Shown here: positions 1 to 4,889 of the stretch, in pieces
Layout of the letters: each line of letters begins with the position of its first letter
Position numbering within the stretch: the first letter of the stretch is position 1
DNA from: Methanomicrobiales archaeon
GTDB lineage: Archaea; Halobacteriota; Methanomicrobia; Methanomicrobiales; Methanoculleaceae
Direction of reading: 5' to 3'
Assembly: GCA_012510295.1 (NCBI GenBank)
Contig: JAAZID010000256.1
Coordinates: forward strand, 1 to 5,847
DNA: 5,847 bases
Made by a program: the position numbers and the translations under genes
Notes under the pieces: model-generated
The model's database searches: none
Told to the model about the DNA's origin: nothing
What the model saw: only the letters and a program-made list of their open reading frames with translations

Positions 1-86
1 GCCAGGCGAAGGGGAGGGGTCCTTGCGAGGATCACAACGCCAGGGATGATTGTGATCTTCTCCCGGACCTGACCGACCCGGATCAT
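1..86 (-). CDS. Possible 5' end of an unknown gene, cut by the left edge
   Basis: An open frame begins with ATG at 86-84 and stays open for 28 codons to the window edge. Its ATG overlaps the TGA of the preceding frame (85-83) as ATGA, the arrangement typical of translationally coupled genes. Third codon positions are mostly G or C, as in the clear genes of this window. The visible peptide starts MIRVGQVREK and continues with a hydrophobic stretch, which could be a beta strand or the start of a membrane segment. There is too little sequence to name a family. The overlap could be chance, because the upstream reading frame may itself be a gene remnant. Confidence 0.3.
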   Translation of the reverse strand, partial: MIRVGQVREKITIIPGVVILARTPPLRL

Positions 87-448
87 ACATCCAGGCGGAT
101 TGCCTTCTCGCTCCCGTCATCAAGGATTGCCGTGCACACAATCTGTCTTCTTTCCACATTCGAGTCAAACGAGAGCCGGACGCTTTGTGCAGAGTCGCCC
201 TGTGTCACCGTCCCGGGTTGTGCCTGCCCCTCGAGTACCGGACCGGACTCTGCCTCTCCGAGCCAGAGGGCTGTAAACCCGCCCTCGCCGTGGCCATTTG
301 ACCCGGCGTGCGGGGATCTGCCGCCCCACCCGCGGGTGAACGCCACCTCGCGGATAATCTCGCCATCATCCGGGCTCCAGGAGACCCTGATGCCCGTGAT
401 CGTGATCGGCTCCTGGTCGGTGTTCCCGATGGTAACACCGGTGAGCAT
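83..448 (-). CDS. Hypothetical beta-rich protein, probably the C-terminal part of a broken secreted or pilin-like gene
   Basis: This 121-residue frame has strongly coding-like codon use, mostly G/C in third positions, so the segment was under protein selection. The protein alternates short beta-type stretches with turns (for example GNTDQEPITITGIRVSW near residues 8-24) and has no membrane helix. That pattern resembles the extracellular beta-sandwich part of archaeal pilin-like or surface proteins, but no named family is recognised. The ATG used is only the first available. There is no Shine-Dalgarno sequence, and two in-frame stops (TGA TAG, 466-461) lie four codons upstream. The residues before the ATG (His-Ala-Lys-Ile) read on smoothly into the domain, which suggests the true N-terminus was lost. 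No signal peptide or class III prepilin signal is visible. It could be a real short protein, but a 3' gene remnant fits better. Confidence 0.5.
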   Translation of the reverse strand: MLTGVTIGNTDQEPITITGIRVSWSPDDGEIIREVAFTRGWGGRSPHAGSNGHGEGGFTALWLGEAESGPVLEGQAQPGTVTQGDSAQSVRLSFDSNVERRQIVCTAILDDGSEKAIRLDV

Positions 449-491
449 TATCTTTGCATGCTATCAGGAGAACGTATACCCTGTTCGCCGC

Positions 492-767
492 TCACAGCCC
501 CAGAGGTGTTTGTAGGTGAAGAGTAGCAGGGAATGGAGAATGTTGCATTACTCGCAGCCATGACGGGCGAAGCACAACGCTATCCCCGCACGGGATGAGA
601 TTACCTCTGCCCGGTCTCCGGATCACTTCATCATCCCTGAAGAGCGTAATCCGGGGTAACCCGGGCAGGAGATCGTCCCATCGCGGCCAGGATGCGATGG
701 CGCCATCGTCGATGGCATGTGCCGGCACCGGAGACCCGGTGAAGGGCTCCGGGCCGGCGACTGTGGT
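492..767 (-). pseudogene. Coding-like remnant, possibly the upstream part of the 83-448 gene in another frame
   Basis: This frame is open from just after a TGA at 770-768 to a TGA at 494-492. A possible GTG start lies at 728-726, but no ribosome binding site is seen. The middle of the translation (for example PRITLFRDDEVIRRPGRGN) has coding-like codon use, is beta-rich, and resembles the exposed domain of archaeal surface or pilin-like proteins. The last 25 or so codons look non-coding. The segment ends about 45 bp before the 121-residue frame on the same strand, in a different phase. I infer that both come from one gene broken by at least one frameshift and by stops. No family is recognised, and it could instead be a chance open frame in GC-rich DNA. 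Confidence 0.35.
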
Positions 768-850
768 TCATTTCCAGTGAGATGCGAAGGAGGAGGGAAT
801 GGGCGTAGCGATGGCTGAGGTGGCTGCGCATTCATCCCTTCTCACTCGCT

Positions 851-860
851 CCTTTTTTAT
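851..860 (-). promoter_or_regulatory. Possible TATA-like box before the 83-835 remnant region
   Basis: The minus strand reads ATAAAAAAGG here, about 25 nt upstream of two overlapping ATG codons (835-833 and 831-829). That spacing would suit a leaderless archaeal transcript entering the remnant region. The same bases form a T6 tract on the plus strand (853-858), which could equally be a euryarchaeal oligo-T terminator for plus-strand transcription. Neither use is proven. Confidence 0.25.
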
Positions 861-870
861 GGATGGTGGT

Positions 871-900
871 ATTACAGAGATTTTCCCCGGGATTACTCAG
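871..900. repeat. Imperfect direct repeat, copy 1
   Basis: This stretch begins ATTACAGAG and ends GGGATTACTCAG. A diverged copy lies at 1231-1258, with identical first nine bases and a similar TTTC-GGGGATTA core after a two-base gap. The copies are offset by exactly 360 bp. They may be traces of an insertion or duplication, or chance. Confidence 0.35.
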
Positions 901-1031
901 CTGGGGATGCAGTCTCCCGTCCAGGCACTTTTCCAGCCTGCGTCGCTTCGAAGATTGCACCAAACTGAGTGAATACCCGCTCGTGTTTCATCTACCTCAA
1001 CTATACTCTGCGAGGCCTCGTCCTCGAGCAT
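897..1031 (-). CDS. Doubtful 44-residue small ORF downstream of a TATA-like box
   Basis: A minus-strand ATG at 1031-1029 opens a 44-codon frame that starts MLEDEASQSIVEVDETRAG and ends CIPS before TGA at 899-897. The first part is acidic and could be helical; the second is tryptophan-rich with two cysteines. A TTTAAATA box lies about 60 bp upstream (1096-1089), which would give a leader of about 40 nt. There is no Shine-Dalgarno sequence before the ATG, and codon use is only weakly coding-like. The frame stays open upstream of the ATG as well. No family is recognised, and it may not be a gene. Confidence 0.2.
   Translation of the reverse strand: MLEDEASQSIVEVDETRAGIHSVWCNLRSDAGWKSAWTGDCIPS
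1011..1020. repeat. Perfect 10-bp palindrome CGAGGCCTCG
   Basis: CGAGGCCTCG is followed directly by TCCTCGAG, giving a compact GC-rich patch that could fold into competing small hairpins in RNA of either strand. It sits in the gene-free region downstream (minus strand) of the TTTAAATA box. Function is unknown. Confidence 0.3.
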
Positions 1032-1088
1032 ACCCCGCTGGAGGGCGAGCCCAATTCCGACCCCGCAACCCCCCCTGAGACTAACTAC

Positions 1089-1096
1089 TATTTAAA
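1089..1096 (-). promoter_or_regulatory. TATA-like box TTTAAATA
   Basis: The minus strand reads CATTTAAATAGTAG, with TTTAAATA matching the euryarchaeal TATA consensus well. A transcript would start about 25 nt downstream, near 1070, in a G-rich run. The sequence downstream holds the doubtful 44-residue frame and a GC-rich palindrome, so the product could be a small RNA or an mRNA for the remnant region. No strong BRE was identified. Confidence 0.35.
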
Positions 1097-1230
1097 TGTA
1101 TCTTCCAAACGTTTTATCGCCTGCAACGATTGGAAATACTATTTCACAAAACGATCCTCGTATATACCTGAAGCGGCGACTAAACAAGCACACTCCCACC
1201 TATATGTTGTTTCTCTATTCATGAGCGTGA

Positions 1231-1258
1231 ATTACAGAGCGTTTCGGGGATTATATCA
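1231..1258. repeat. Imperfect direct repeat, copy 2
   Basis: This is the second copy of the ATTACAGAG element at 871-900. It shares the nine-base start and a TTTC-GGGGATTA core, with two bases fewer in the middle. It lies in AT-rich gene-free DNA. Confidence 0.35.
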
Positions 1259-1345
1259 TTTGCCTGGCCAAACTCCCTGAAAGGTAAGCGGCAACAGGAG
1301 GCAGTTTTGCGTGAATCCGGAGGTCGGAAGAACCATCTGAAAATC

Positions 1346-1354
1346 TTTTTATAT
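1346..1354 (+). promoter_or_regulatory. Possible TATA-like box, plus strand
   Basis: TTTTTATAT is preceded by a purine-rich GAAAAT that could serve as a BRE, giving the look of an archaeal core promoter. Transcription would begin near 1375. No protein gene follows on the plus strand, so if it is active the product would be a non-coding RNA. AT-rich DNA yields such matches by chance. Confidence 0.25.
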
Positions 1355-1425
1355 CAGCAGGCATCGGGGGTGCGGCACCTCTTTTCTCCCGGTATCGAGC
1401 TCCCGGGCATCCTGGAGGGGATCTC

Positions 1426-1434
1426 TTTATATAA
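1426..1434 (+). promoter_or_regulatory. TATA-like box TTTATATAA in the gene-free region
   Basis: TTTATATAA is an almost perfect euryarchaeal TATA box. Read on the plus strand it would direct a start near 1455, at a stretch able to form alternative hairpins. The reverse complement TTATATAAA is also box-like, so leftward transcription is possible. No plus-strand protein gene follows before the antisense side of the SPFH gene at 1640. Confidence 0.35.
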
Positions 1435-1454
1435 CGATCGGCAAATGTACAAAC

Positions 1455-1515
1455 GTTGAGGCGGTTACCCCGATCCCTCAAACTGTTAGCCGTATTTACC
1501 AGAAAATAGAGGGAT
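1455..1515 (+). other. Mutually exclusive inverted repeats (possible RNA fold)
   Basis: TTGAGG (1456-1461) can pair with CCTCAA (1476-1481). The overlapping ATCCCTC (1473-1479) can instead pair with GAGGGAT (1509-1515). The two stems share bases and so exclude each other in one RNA. The region starts where a transcript from the TTTATATAA box would begin. The stems are short, so chance pairing is quite possible. Confidence 0.2.
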
Positions 1516-1639
1516 TGAGGAGGGATGTAGCACCACCGACCGGAGCGAAGCCACCCTCACACGCCCGGGCGCTGCCGGCCTCTCAGGAAACAGATCCGCA
1601 AGTCCTCCCCATACGCCAGACCCGAGAGGGCCGCCCGCC

Positions 1640-2725
1640 CTACAACCCCTCCTCTTCCTCCTCCACCAGGTTCTTTGGCTTCTTCCGGGCCTCCTTCTCG
1701 ATATCGATATCAGGAACCCTCGCCGCCTCCTCCGCAGCCTGGAGATCCTCCCTGCTCGGTATATCCCCGAGGATATCCTCAGAAGGCAGATCTACACCCT
1801 CGGGAACCTCCGGCGCCTCGACCGTGGCCCCGAGGTACTCGGCGGCCTGTTTGACGATGGTCGAGAGCTCGAACGGGAATATGATCTTTGTCGCCTGCCC
1901 CTCCGCCATCTGCTTCAGGGCTTCGAGCGAGAGCACCGTGATCGCGCGGCGGTCCAACGGACGGGCACCGACTGATATGATACGCAACCCCTGCGCCTCA
2001 CCCTGGGCCTGCAGGATCCGGGATGTCCGCTCCCCCTCGGCGCGGAGGATCTTGCTCTGCCGCTCCCCCTCGGCCTCAAGGATGATACTCTGCCGCATCC
2101 CCTCGGCCCTGAGGATCGCGGACCGCTTTTCGCCGTCCGCCCGGAGGATTGCAGCCCGTCGCTCCCGCTCCGCCGCTGTCTGCTCGGTCATCGCCTGCTT
2201 GACCGGCCCGACCGGATCGACCTCCTTGATCTCCACCCGCTCAACCTTCACGCCCCAGGCATCGGTCTCCCGGTCCAGGGTGTCGCGGAGACGGGCGTTG
2301 ATGATATCCCGGTTGTAGAGAACCTCGTCGAGCTCCATGTCGCCGATGATCCCGCGCAGACTCGTCTGGGCGAGCGCCACCGTCGCCGCCCGGTAGTTCA
2401 TCACCTCGAAGTATGCCTTCTCGGGGTCGATCACCCGGACGTAGACGATCGCATCCACGTTCGTCGGGGAGTTGTCCTTCGTGATCACCTCCTGTCGCGG
2501 GACATCCATCACATCGGTCCGCAGATCGAGTTTCATGACCCTTGTTATCAGCGGGATCACCCACCGGAACCCAGGGTTCATCCTCCCGATGTACTGCCCC
2601 AGGCGGATCTGGAGCCCCTGTTCGTATGGCTGCACGATCACAACGCCGCTTGCGAATATGATGACGATGACGAGAACCAGAAAGATCGTAATCAGTCCGG
2701 TCCACGGGATAGAGCTTAAAACCAT
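1640..2725 (-). CDS. SPFH-domain (stomatin/slipin-like) membrane protein
   Basis: This is a 361-residue SPFH/band-7 protein. Such proteins oligomerise on the membrane and organise microdomains or proteolysis partners. One N-terminal membrane helix (about residues 8-31) is followed by the SPFH domain (about 32-185), with family-typical runs such as NPGFRWVIPL (50-59), the region around VPRQEVITKDN (75-85) and WGVKVERVEIKEV (157-169). Residues 190-244 are five 11-residue repeats of the type RxxILRAEGE, predicted to form a right-handed coiled coil. A further conserved region (VLSLEALKQMAEG, 264-276) and a charged tail ending in EEEEEGL follow. Length is somewhat above the usual 260-320 for archaeal stomatins because of the tail. 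The ATG lies one base after the NfeD stop, with AAGGAGAT about 10 nt upstream inside nfeD, so the two are probably co-translated and act together. The exact cargo or substrate cannot be told. Confidence 0.95.
   Translation of the reverse strand: MVLSSIPWTGLITIFLVLVIVIIFASGVVIVQPYEQGLQIRLGQYIGRMNPGFRWVIPLITRVMKLDLRTDVMDVPRQEVITKDNSPTNVDAIVYVRVIDPEKAYFEVMNYRAATVALAQTSLRGIIGDMELDEVLYNRDIINARLRDTLDRETDAWGVKVERVEIKEVDPVGPVKQAMTEQTAAERERRAAILRADGEKRSAILRAEGMRQSIILEAEGERQSKILRAEGERTSRILQAQGEAQGLRIISVGARPLDRRAITVLSLEALKQMAEGQATKIIFPFELSTIVKQAAEYLGATVEAPEVPEGVDLPSEDILGDIPSREDLQAAEEAARVPDIDIEKEARKKPKNLVEEEEEGL
1994..2158 (-). repeat. Five 33-bp tandem repeats coding for 11-residue coiled-coil units
   Basis: Within the SPFH gene, five consecutive 33-bp units encode residues 190-244, each close to xSxILRAEGER. 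Two neighbouring units (2027-2059 and 2060-2092) match at about 26 of 33 bases by hand alignment. The 11-residue period fits a hendecad coiled coil, which SPFH proteins use for oligomerisation. Repeat number may vary between strains. Confidence 0.85.
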
Positions 2726-2726
2726 C

Positions 2727-3185
2727 TCACTCGATCTCCTTCACAACAATATGCACCCCTTCGGAATGAGTCACAATAACCCTTTTCCCGGCGGGGATGC
2801 TGCCTGACTCGGTCCGCGCGCTCCACTCCATGCTCCCGATCTGCACCTTCCCCGATATCGTGCCGGCTGTAACCTCCCTCGTCACCACGCCTTCAAGCCC
2901 GAGGAGCGAGTCCCGGGAGAGGGTCGTGGGAGGCTTCTTTCCAGGTGTAAGGCGCCCATAGGCCCAGACCGTGATCGAGGCGGCAACCAGGGCCGCTACA
3001 ACCCCGGCGAGGAGACCCCAGGTTGAGCTGAGGATGTCGACGCCGAGGAGGAGGAGAACCCCGAGGATAACCAAGACTGTGGCAGGGACGGCGATGAAGA
3101 ACCCGGGCTGGTAAGCCTCGATCAGGAGTAGCAACGCCCCGAGCATGATCAACACCCAGCCGAGAGCGATCCCCTCTACAAGCAT
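2727..3185 (-). CDS. Short NfeD-family membrane protein (helices plus OB-fold), no protease domain
   Basis: This 152-residue protein has the layout of the short NfeD class. Hydrophobic helices span about residues 8-25, 30-49 and 56-76, followed by a soluble C-terminal OB-fold (about 93-152). The OB-fold shows the usual pattern: GLEGVVTREV, then SGKVQIGSMEWSAR, then IPAGKRVIVTHSEG. The ClpP-like serine protease domain of long NfeD proteins is absent, so this version cannot cleave its partner and probably acts as a membrane partner of the SPFH protein. In this family nfeD and SPFH genes are commonly paired, and here they are one base apart. The ATG at 3185 has no Shine-Dalgarno sequence, but a TATA-like box lies about 25 nt upstream, so a leaderless mRNA is likely. 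The assignment is firm; the precise role is not known. Confidence 0.92.
   Translation of the reverse strand: MLVEGIALGWVLIMLGALLLLIEAYQPGFFIAVPATVLVILGVLLLLGVDILSSTWGLLAGVVAALVAASITVWAYGRLTPGKKPPTTLSRDSLLGLEGVVTREVTAGTISGKVQIGSMEWSARTESGSIPAGKRVIVTHSEGVHIVVKEIE
2734..2741 (-). promoter_or_regulatory. Shine-Dalgarno site of the SPFH gene
   Basis: The minus strand reads AAGGAGAT, with GGAG ending 10 nt before the SPFH ATG (2725). It lies inside the last codons of the NfeD gene and supports this start and translational coupling. Confidence 0.6.
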
Positions 3186-3205
3186 AGAGAGAGATAGGTC
3201 CGGCA

Positions 3206-3214
3206 GAATAAAAG
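3206..3214 (-). promoter_or_regulatory. TATA-like box for the nfeD-SPFH pair (leaderless start)
   Basis: The minus strand reads CTTTTATTC. Its centre lies about 25 nt upstream of the A of the nfeD ATG at 3185, the distance between TATA box and transcription start in archaea. With no Shine-Dalgarno before that ATG, this suggests a leaderless mRNA. The T-run could also help end transcripts from the upstream PAP2 gene. Confidence 0.45.
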
Positions 3215-3234
3215 GGTATGGAGAGAGTTCCCCC

Positions 3235-4176
3235 TCAGGTGCGGGCGAAGATCACCGGTGCGCCGTACGATACCCAGGCGGCAGCGGTGGCGGCCCTGAG
3301 GTACTGGAAGGTATAGGCCGGAAGACCCGGTTCCACCGGGATGATGAGGCCCGGCACGAACCAGATCGCCCATGCCGTAGCGAGGCCGAATATAAAGCAG
3401 AGCAGGCGTTCTGACCCCGTCCCCATGGCACAGGTGCTCATCTGCCGGGGCCACGCCACCGCAGCTCCCGCTGCAAACCCGAAGAAGAACCCGGCCGCCG
3501 TCATGGCATCCCCGAGGCCGAGCGGGTCGATGGGCCGGCCCCCCTGCCGGATCGCCGCCTCAGCCCAGGCAGCGGGGACCTGCCAATCCCCGATCACCGC
3601 AAGCGCGGCAAACGACGCGAAAACCAGGACAATGGAGCCGGCAAACGCGAGCAAAATCTGCCGGGAGAGGGGGAGAGTGGTGACGCGGCGACCCACCGCC
3701 CCCTCAAGGGCGAGAAACCCGATGAGGATGAGGAGGCCAAACCCGAACCCCGCGATGACATCTGACAGAAAATGAGCGCCGAGGAAGATGCGCGATGCAC
3801 CGACAGAGACGACCAGAAAAGCCACGAGGAGGGTAAACCCCCTGCGCCGGATACCGGCAGCGAGGAGCCCCCAGAACGTCACCGCTCCCAGGGAGTGGCC
3901 GGAAGGGAAGGCAAACGAGGAATGACTCGCAAGCGCCCGAACGTCGGGGATGACCCAGTAAGGACGGGGGAGGTGAAAGAAGATCTTCAGGGCCGAGGCG
4001 AGCCCGCCTGATATACCCATGAGGAGGGCGAGGCGGATGGCGAGACGGGGGTTTTTACACCAGTAGAGAAACGCGATCGCGAGGATGAAGAACTCCGGTT
4101 GCCCGAGAAGGGAGAAGAGGGTCATCGGGATTGCAAGCCACGGCGCCTGTGCCTGGAGCGCCGCGATATCGATCAT
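3235..4176 (-). CDS. PAP2-superfamily membrane phosphatase with C-terminal membrane extension
   Basis: The 313-residue protein carries all three PAP2 phosphatase signatures: KIFFHLPRP (64-72, KxxxxxxRP), PSGH (91-94) and SRIFLGAHFLSD (128-139, SRxxxxxHxxxD). The likely catalytic residues are His94 (general acid), His135 (nucleophile) and Asp139. It has about nine hydrophobic segments: roughly 14-40, 46-68, 95-110, 113-130, 137-158, 173-196, 226-242, 257-282 and 290-312. Family members remove phosphate from lipid phosphates or polyprenyl pyrophosphates outside the membrane. In an archaeon, dolichyl-pyrophosphate recycling for glycosylation is a reasonable guess, but the substrate is not shown by sequence. 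The last four segments, after about residue 170, extend beyond the usual core of about 200 residues. I chose the ATG at 4176-4174 because it overlaps the MarC-family stop as ATGA; the frame is open further upstream, but that part is the shadow of the MarC gene. Confidence 0.93.
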   Translation of the reverse strand: MIDIAALQAQAPWLAIPMTLFSLLGQPEFFILAIAFLYWCKNPRLAIRLALLMGISGGLASALKIFFHLPRPYWVIPDVRALASHSSFAFPSGHSLGAVTFWGLLAAGIRRRGFTLLVAFLVVSVGASRIFLGAHFLSDVIAGFGFGLLILIGFLALEGAVGRRVTTLPLSRQILLAFAGSIVLVFASFAALAVIGDWQVPAAWAEAAIRQGGRPIDPLGLGDAMTAAGFFFGFAAGAAVAWPRQMSTCAMGTGSERLLCFIFGLATAWAIWFVPGLIIPVEPGLPAYTFQYLRAATAAAWVSYGAPVIFART

Positions 4177-4829
4177 GAAATCCCGGAGAGATCGAGGTGT
4201 GCCAGCAGCTGGGGCACCGCCGCGGCGGTCCCGTTGATGATGAACTGGATGGCAATCGCAAGGACGATGATCGCCATCAGTTTCGGGACGACCCTGAGCC
4301 CCCCTTCCCCTATGAGGGCGAATATCCTCGGCCCGTAGAGCATCCCGACGTAGGAGATGGCAAGACCCACGATGATCCCGAGGAAGACCGCGATGATGCT
4401 CCAGATACCCTCCGGGCCTGAAGCGAGAAGGATCACCGTCGTGATCGTCCCCGGTCCGCACGAGAGCGGGAAGGCCAGCGGGACGATGGCGATGTTCTCG
4501 AGGTCCGCGCCCGAGTACGCCTCACCCCTCGACGAGAGCATGCTGGTCGCCACACTGACCAGGAGGATGCCACCGGCTATCTGGAATGCCGGGATGGTGA
4601 TATTGAAGATCGAGAAGATCAACTGCCCCGTGAGAGCAAAGAAGGCGAGAACGATGAACGCTATCTTTATGGAGGTCTGGATGACCTTCATGCGCTCATT
4701 TCTGCCCATCCCATCGGTGAGCGCCGTGTAGACAGCGATCGTGGATGCCGGGTTCATAACCGCGGTGATCGACGCGACCGCGACAAGGCTGAACCCCAGA
4801 AACCCGATAATCTCAGTGATCAGGTCCAT
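4173..4829 (-). CDS. MarC/UPF0056-family multi-helix membrane protein
   Basis: This 218-residue protein matches the MarC family in length (usually about 200-220) and layout. It has six membrane segments, roughly residues 8-34, 50-72, 79-97, 112-136, 143-165 and 182-205. Family-typical stretches are MNPASTIAVY (25-34), FQIAGGILL (82-90) and IVPLAFPLSCGPGTITTVIL (115-134). The family was named for multiple antibiotic resistance in Escherichia coli, but that role has been withdrawn, and its transport substrate, if any, is unknown. The ATG at 4829 is supported by GGTGGTGAT five bases upstream. Its TGA overlaps the ATG of the PAP2 phosphatase, so the two proteins are made from one message, which hints at a shared lipid-linked or envelope process. 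That link is inference. Confidence 0.93.
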   Translation of the reverse strand: MDLITEIIGFLGFSLVAVASITAVMNPASTIAVYTALTDGMGRNERMKVIQTSIKIAFIVLAFFALTGQLIFSIFNITIPAFQIAGGILLVSVATSMLSSRGEAYSGADLENIAIVPLAFPLSCGPGTITTVILLASGPEGIWSIIAVFLGIIVGLAISYVGMLYGPRIFALIGEGGLRVVPKLMAIIVLAIAIQFIINGTAAAVPQLLAHLDLSGIS

Positions 4830-4834
4830 ACTCT

Positions 4835-4843
4835 ATCACCACC
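4835..4843 (-). promoter_or_regulatory. Shine-Dalgarno site of the MarC-family gene
   Basis: The minus strand reads GGTGGTGAT, containing the GGTGAT core complementary to the 16S rRNA 3' end, five bases before the ATG at 4829. It fixes that start, and it means the mRNA has a leader, unlike the proposed nfeD message. Confidence 0.65.
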
Positions 4844-4855
4844 CCATGATCATGG
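4844..4855. promoter_or_regulatory. 12-bp perfect palindrome CCATGATCATGG, possible operator
   Basis: The palindrome lies between a TATA-like box (4882-4889) and the Shine-Dalgarno site of the MarC-family gene, in a gap of only 56 bp. The position just downstream of the expected transcription start suits a dimeric repressor site, or a small hairpin in the mRNA leader. No regulator is identified. Confidence 0.35.
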
Positions 4856-4881
4856 AGATACATACTTCCCGGTCCCATAGG

Positions 4882-4889
4882 TATTTTAC
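4882..4889 (-). promoter_or_regulatory. Possible TATA-like box before the MarC-family gene
   Basis: The minus strand reads GTAAAATA, overlapping the TAA stop of the upstream unknown gene. A start about 25 nt downstream, near 4860, would leave a leader of about 30 nt with the Shine-Dalgarno site and the palindrome. The match to the TATA consensus is moderate, and the gene could instead be read through from upstream. Confidence 0.35.

Larger units (their letters stand above)
780..1639. other. About 860 bp with no convincing gene; TATA-like boxes and small repeats
   Basis: No frame here combines coding-like codon use, a plausible start and a recognisable protein. The stretch from about 1080 to 1370 is clearly more AT-rich than the flanking genes and contains several archaeal TATA-like boxes (near 1089, 1346 and 1426). 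It also holds short inverted repeats, a perfect 10-bp palindrome at 1011-1020, and an imperfect direct repeat at 871 and 1231. It lies downstream of the SPFH gene and upstream of the remnant region, so it may contain the SPFH 3' end, promoters for leftward genes, or small RNA genes. No tRNA or rRNA motif was seen. Confidence 0.6.

Noticed and set aside
132..515. 127-codon plus-strand open frame
   Set aside because: It is mostly antisense to the 83-448 frame, which has far better codon use.
448..561. 37-residue minus-strand frame whose TAA overlaps the ATG at 448
   Set aside because: The overlap is attractive, but third positions are AT-rich, there is no ribosome binding site, and it lies in the probable break zone of a decayed gene.
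930..960. TTCGAA resembling a tRNA T-arm
   Set aside because: No acceptor stem, anticodon arm or D-arm can be placed around it on either strand.
969..1280. 103-codon plus-strand open frame in the gene-free region
   Set aside because: It uses a GTG start without a ribosome binding site, runs through AT-rich DNA with TATA-like boxes, has non-coding-like codon use and matches no family I know.
1251..1481. 76-codon minus-strand open frame
   Set aside because: It has a TTG start with no ribosome binding site, passes over two TATA-like boxes, and its composition does not look coding.
1515..2318. 267-codon plus-strand open frame
   Set aside because: It is the antisense of the SPFH gene; its Ser/Arg-rich composition comes from the repeats on the other strand.
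2241..2705. 154-codon minus-strand open frame
   Set aside because: It is a shifted-frame shadow of the SPFH gene, full of Arg, Asp, Gly and His, with no family pattern.
4177..4461. N-terminal extension of the PAP2 frame by 95 codons
   Set aside because: It lies wholly inside the MarC-family gene in another frame, is low in hydrophobic residues and rich in Arg, Gly, Asp and His as shadow frames are, and the ATGA start at 4176 explains the PAP2 protein fully.
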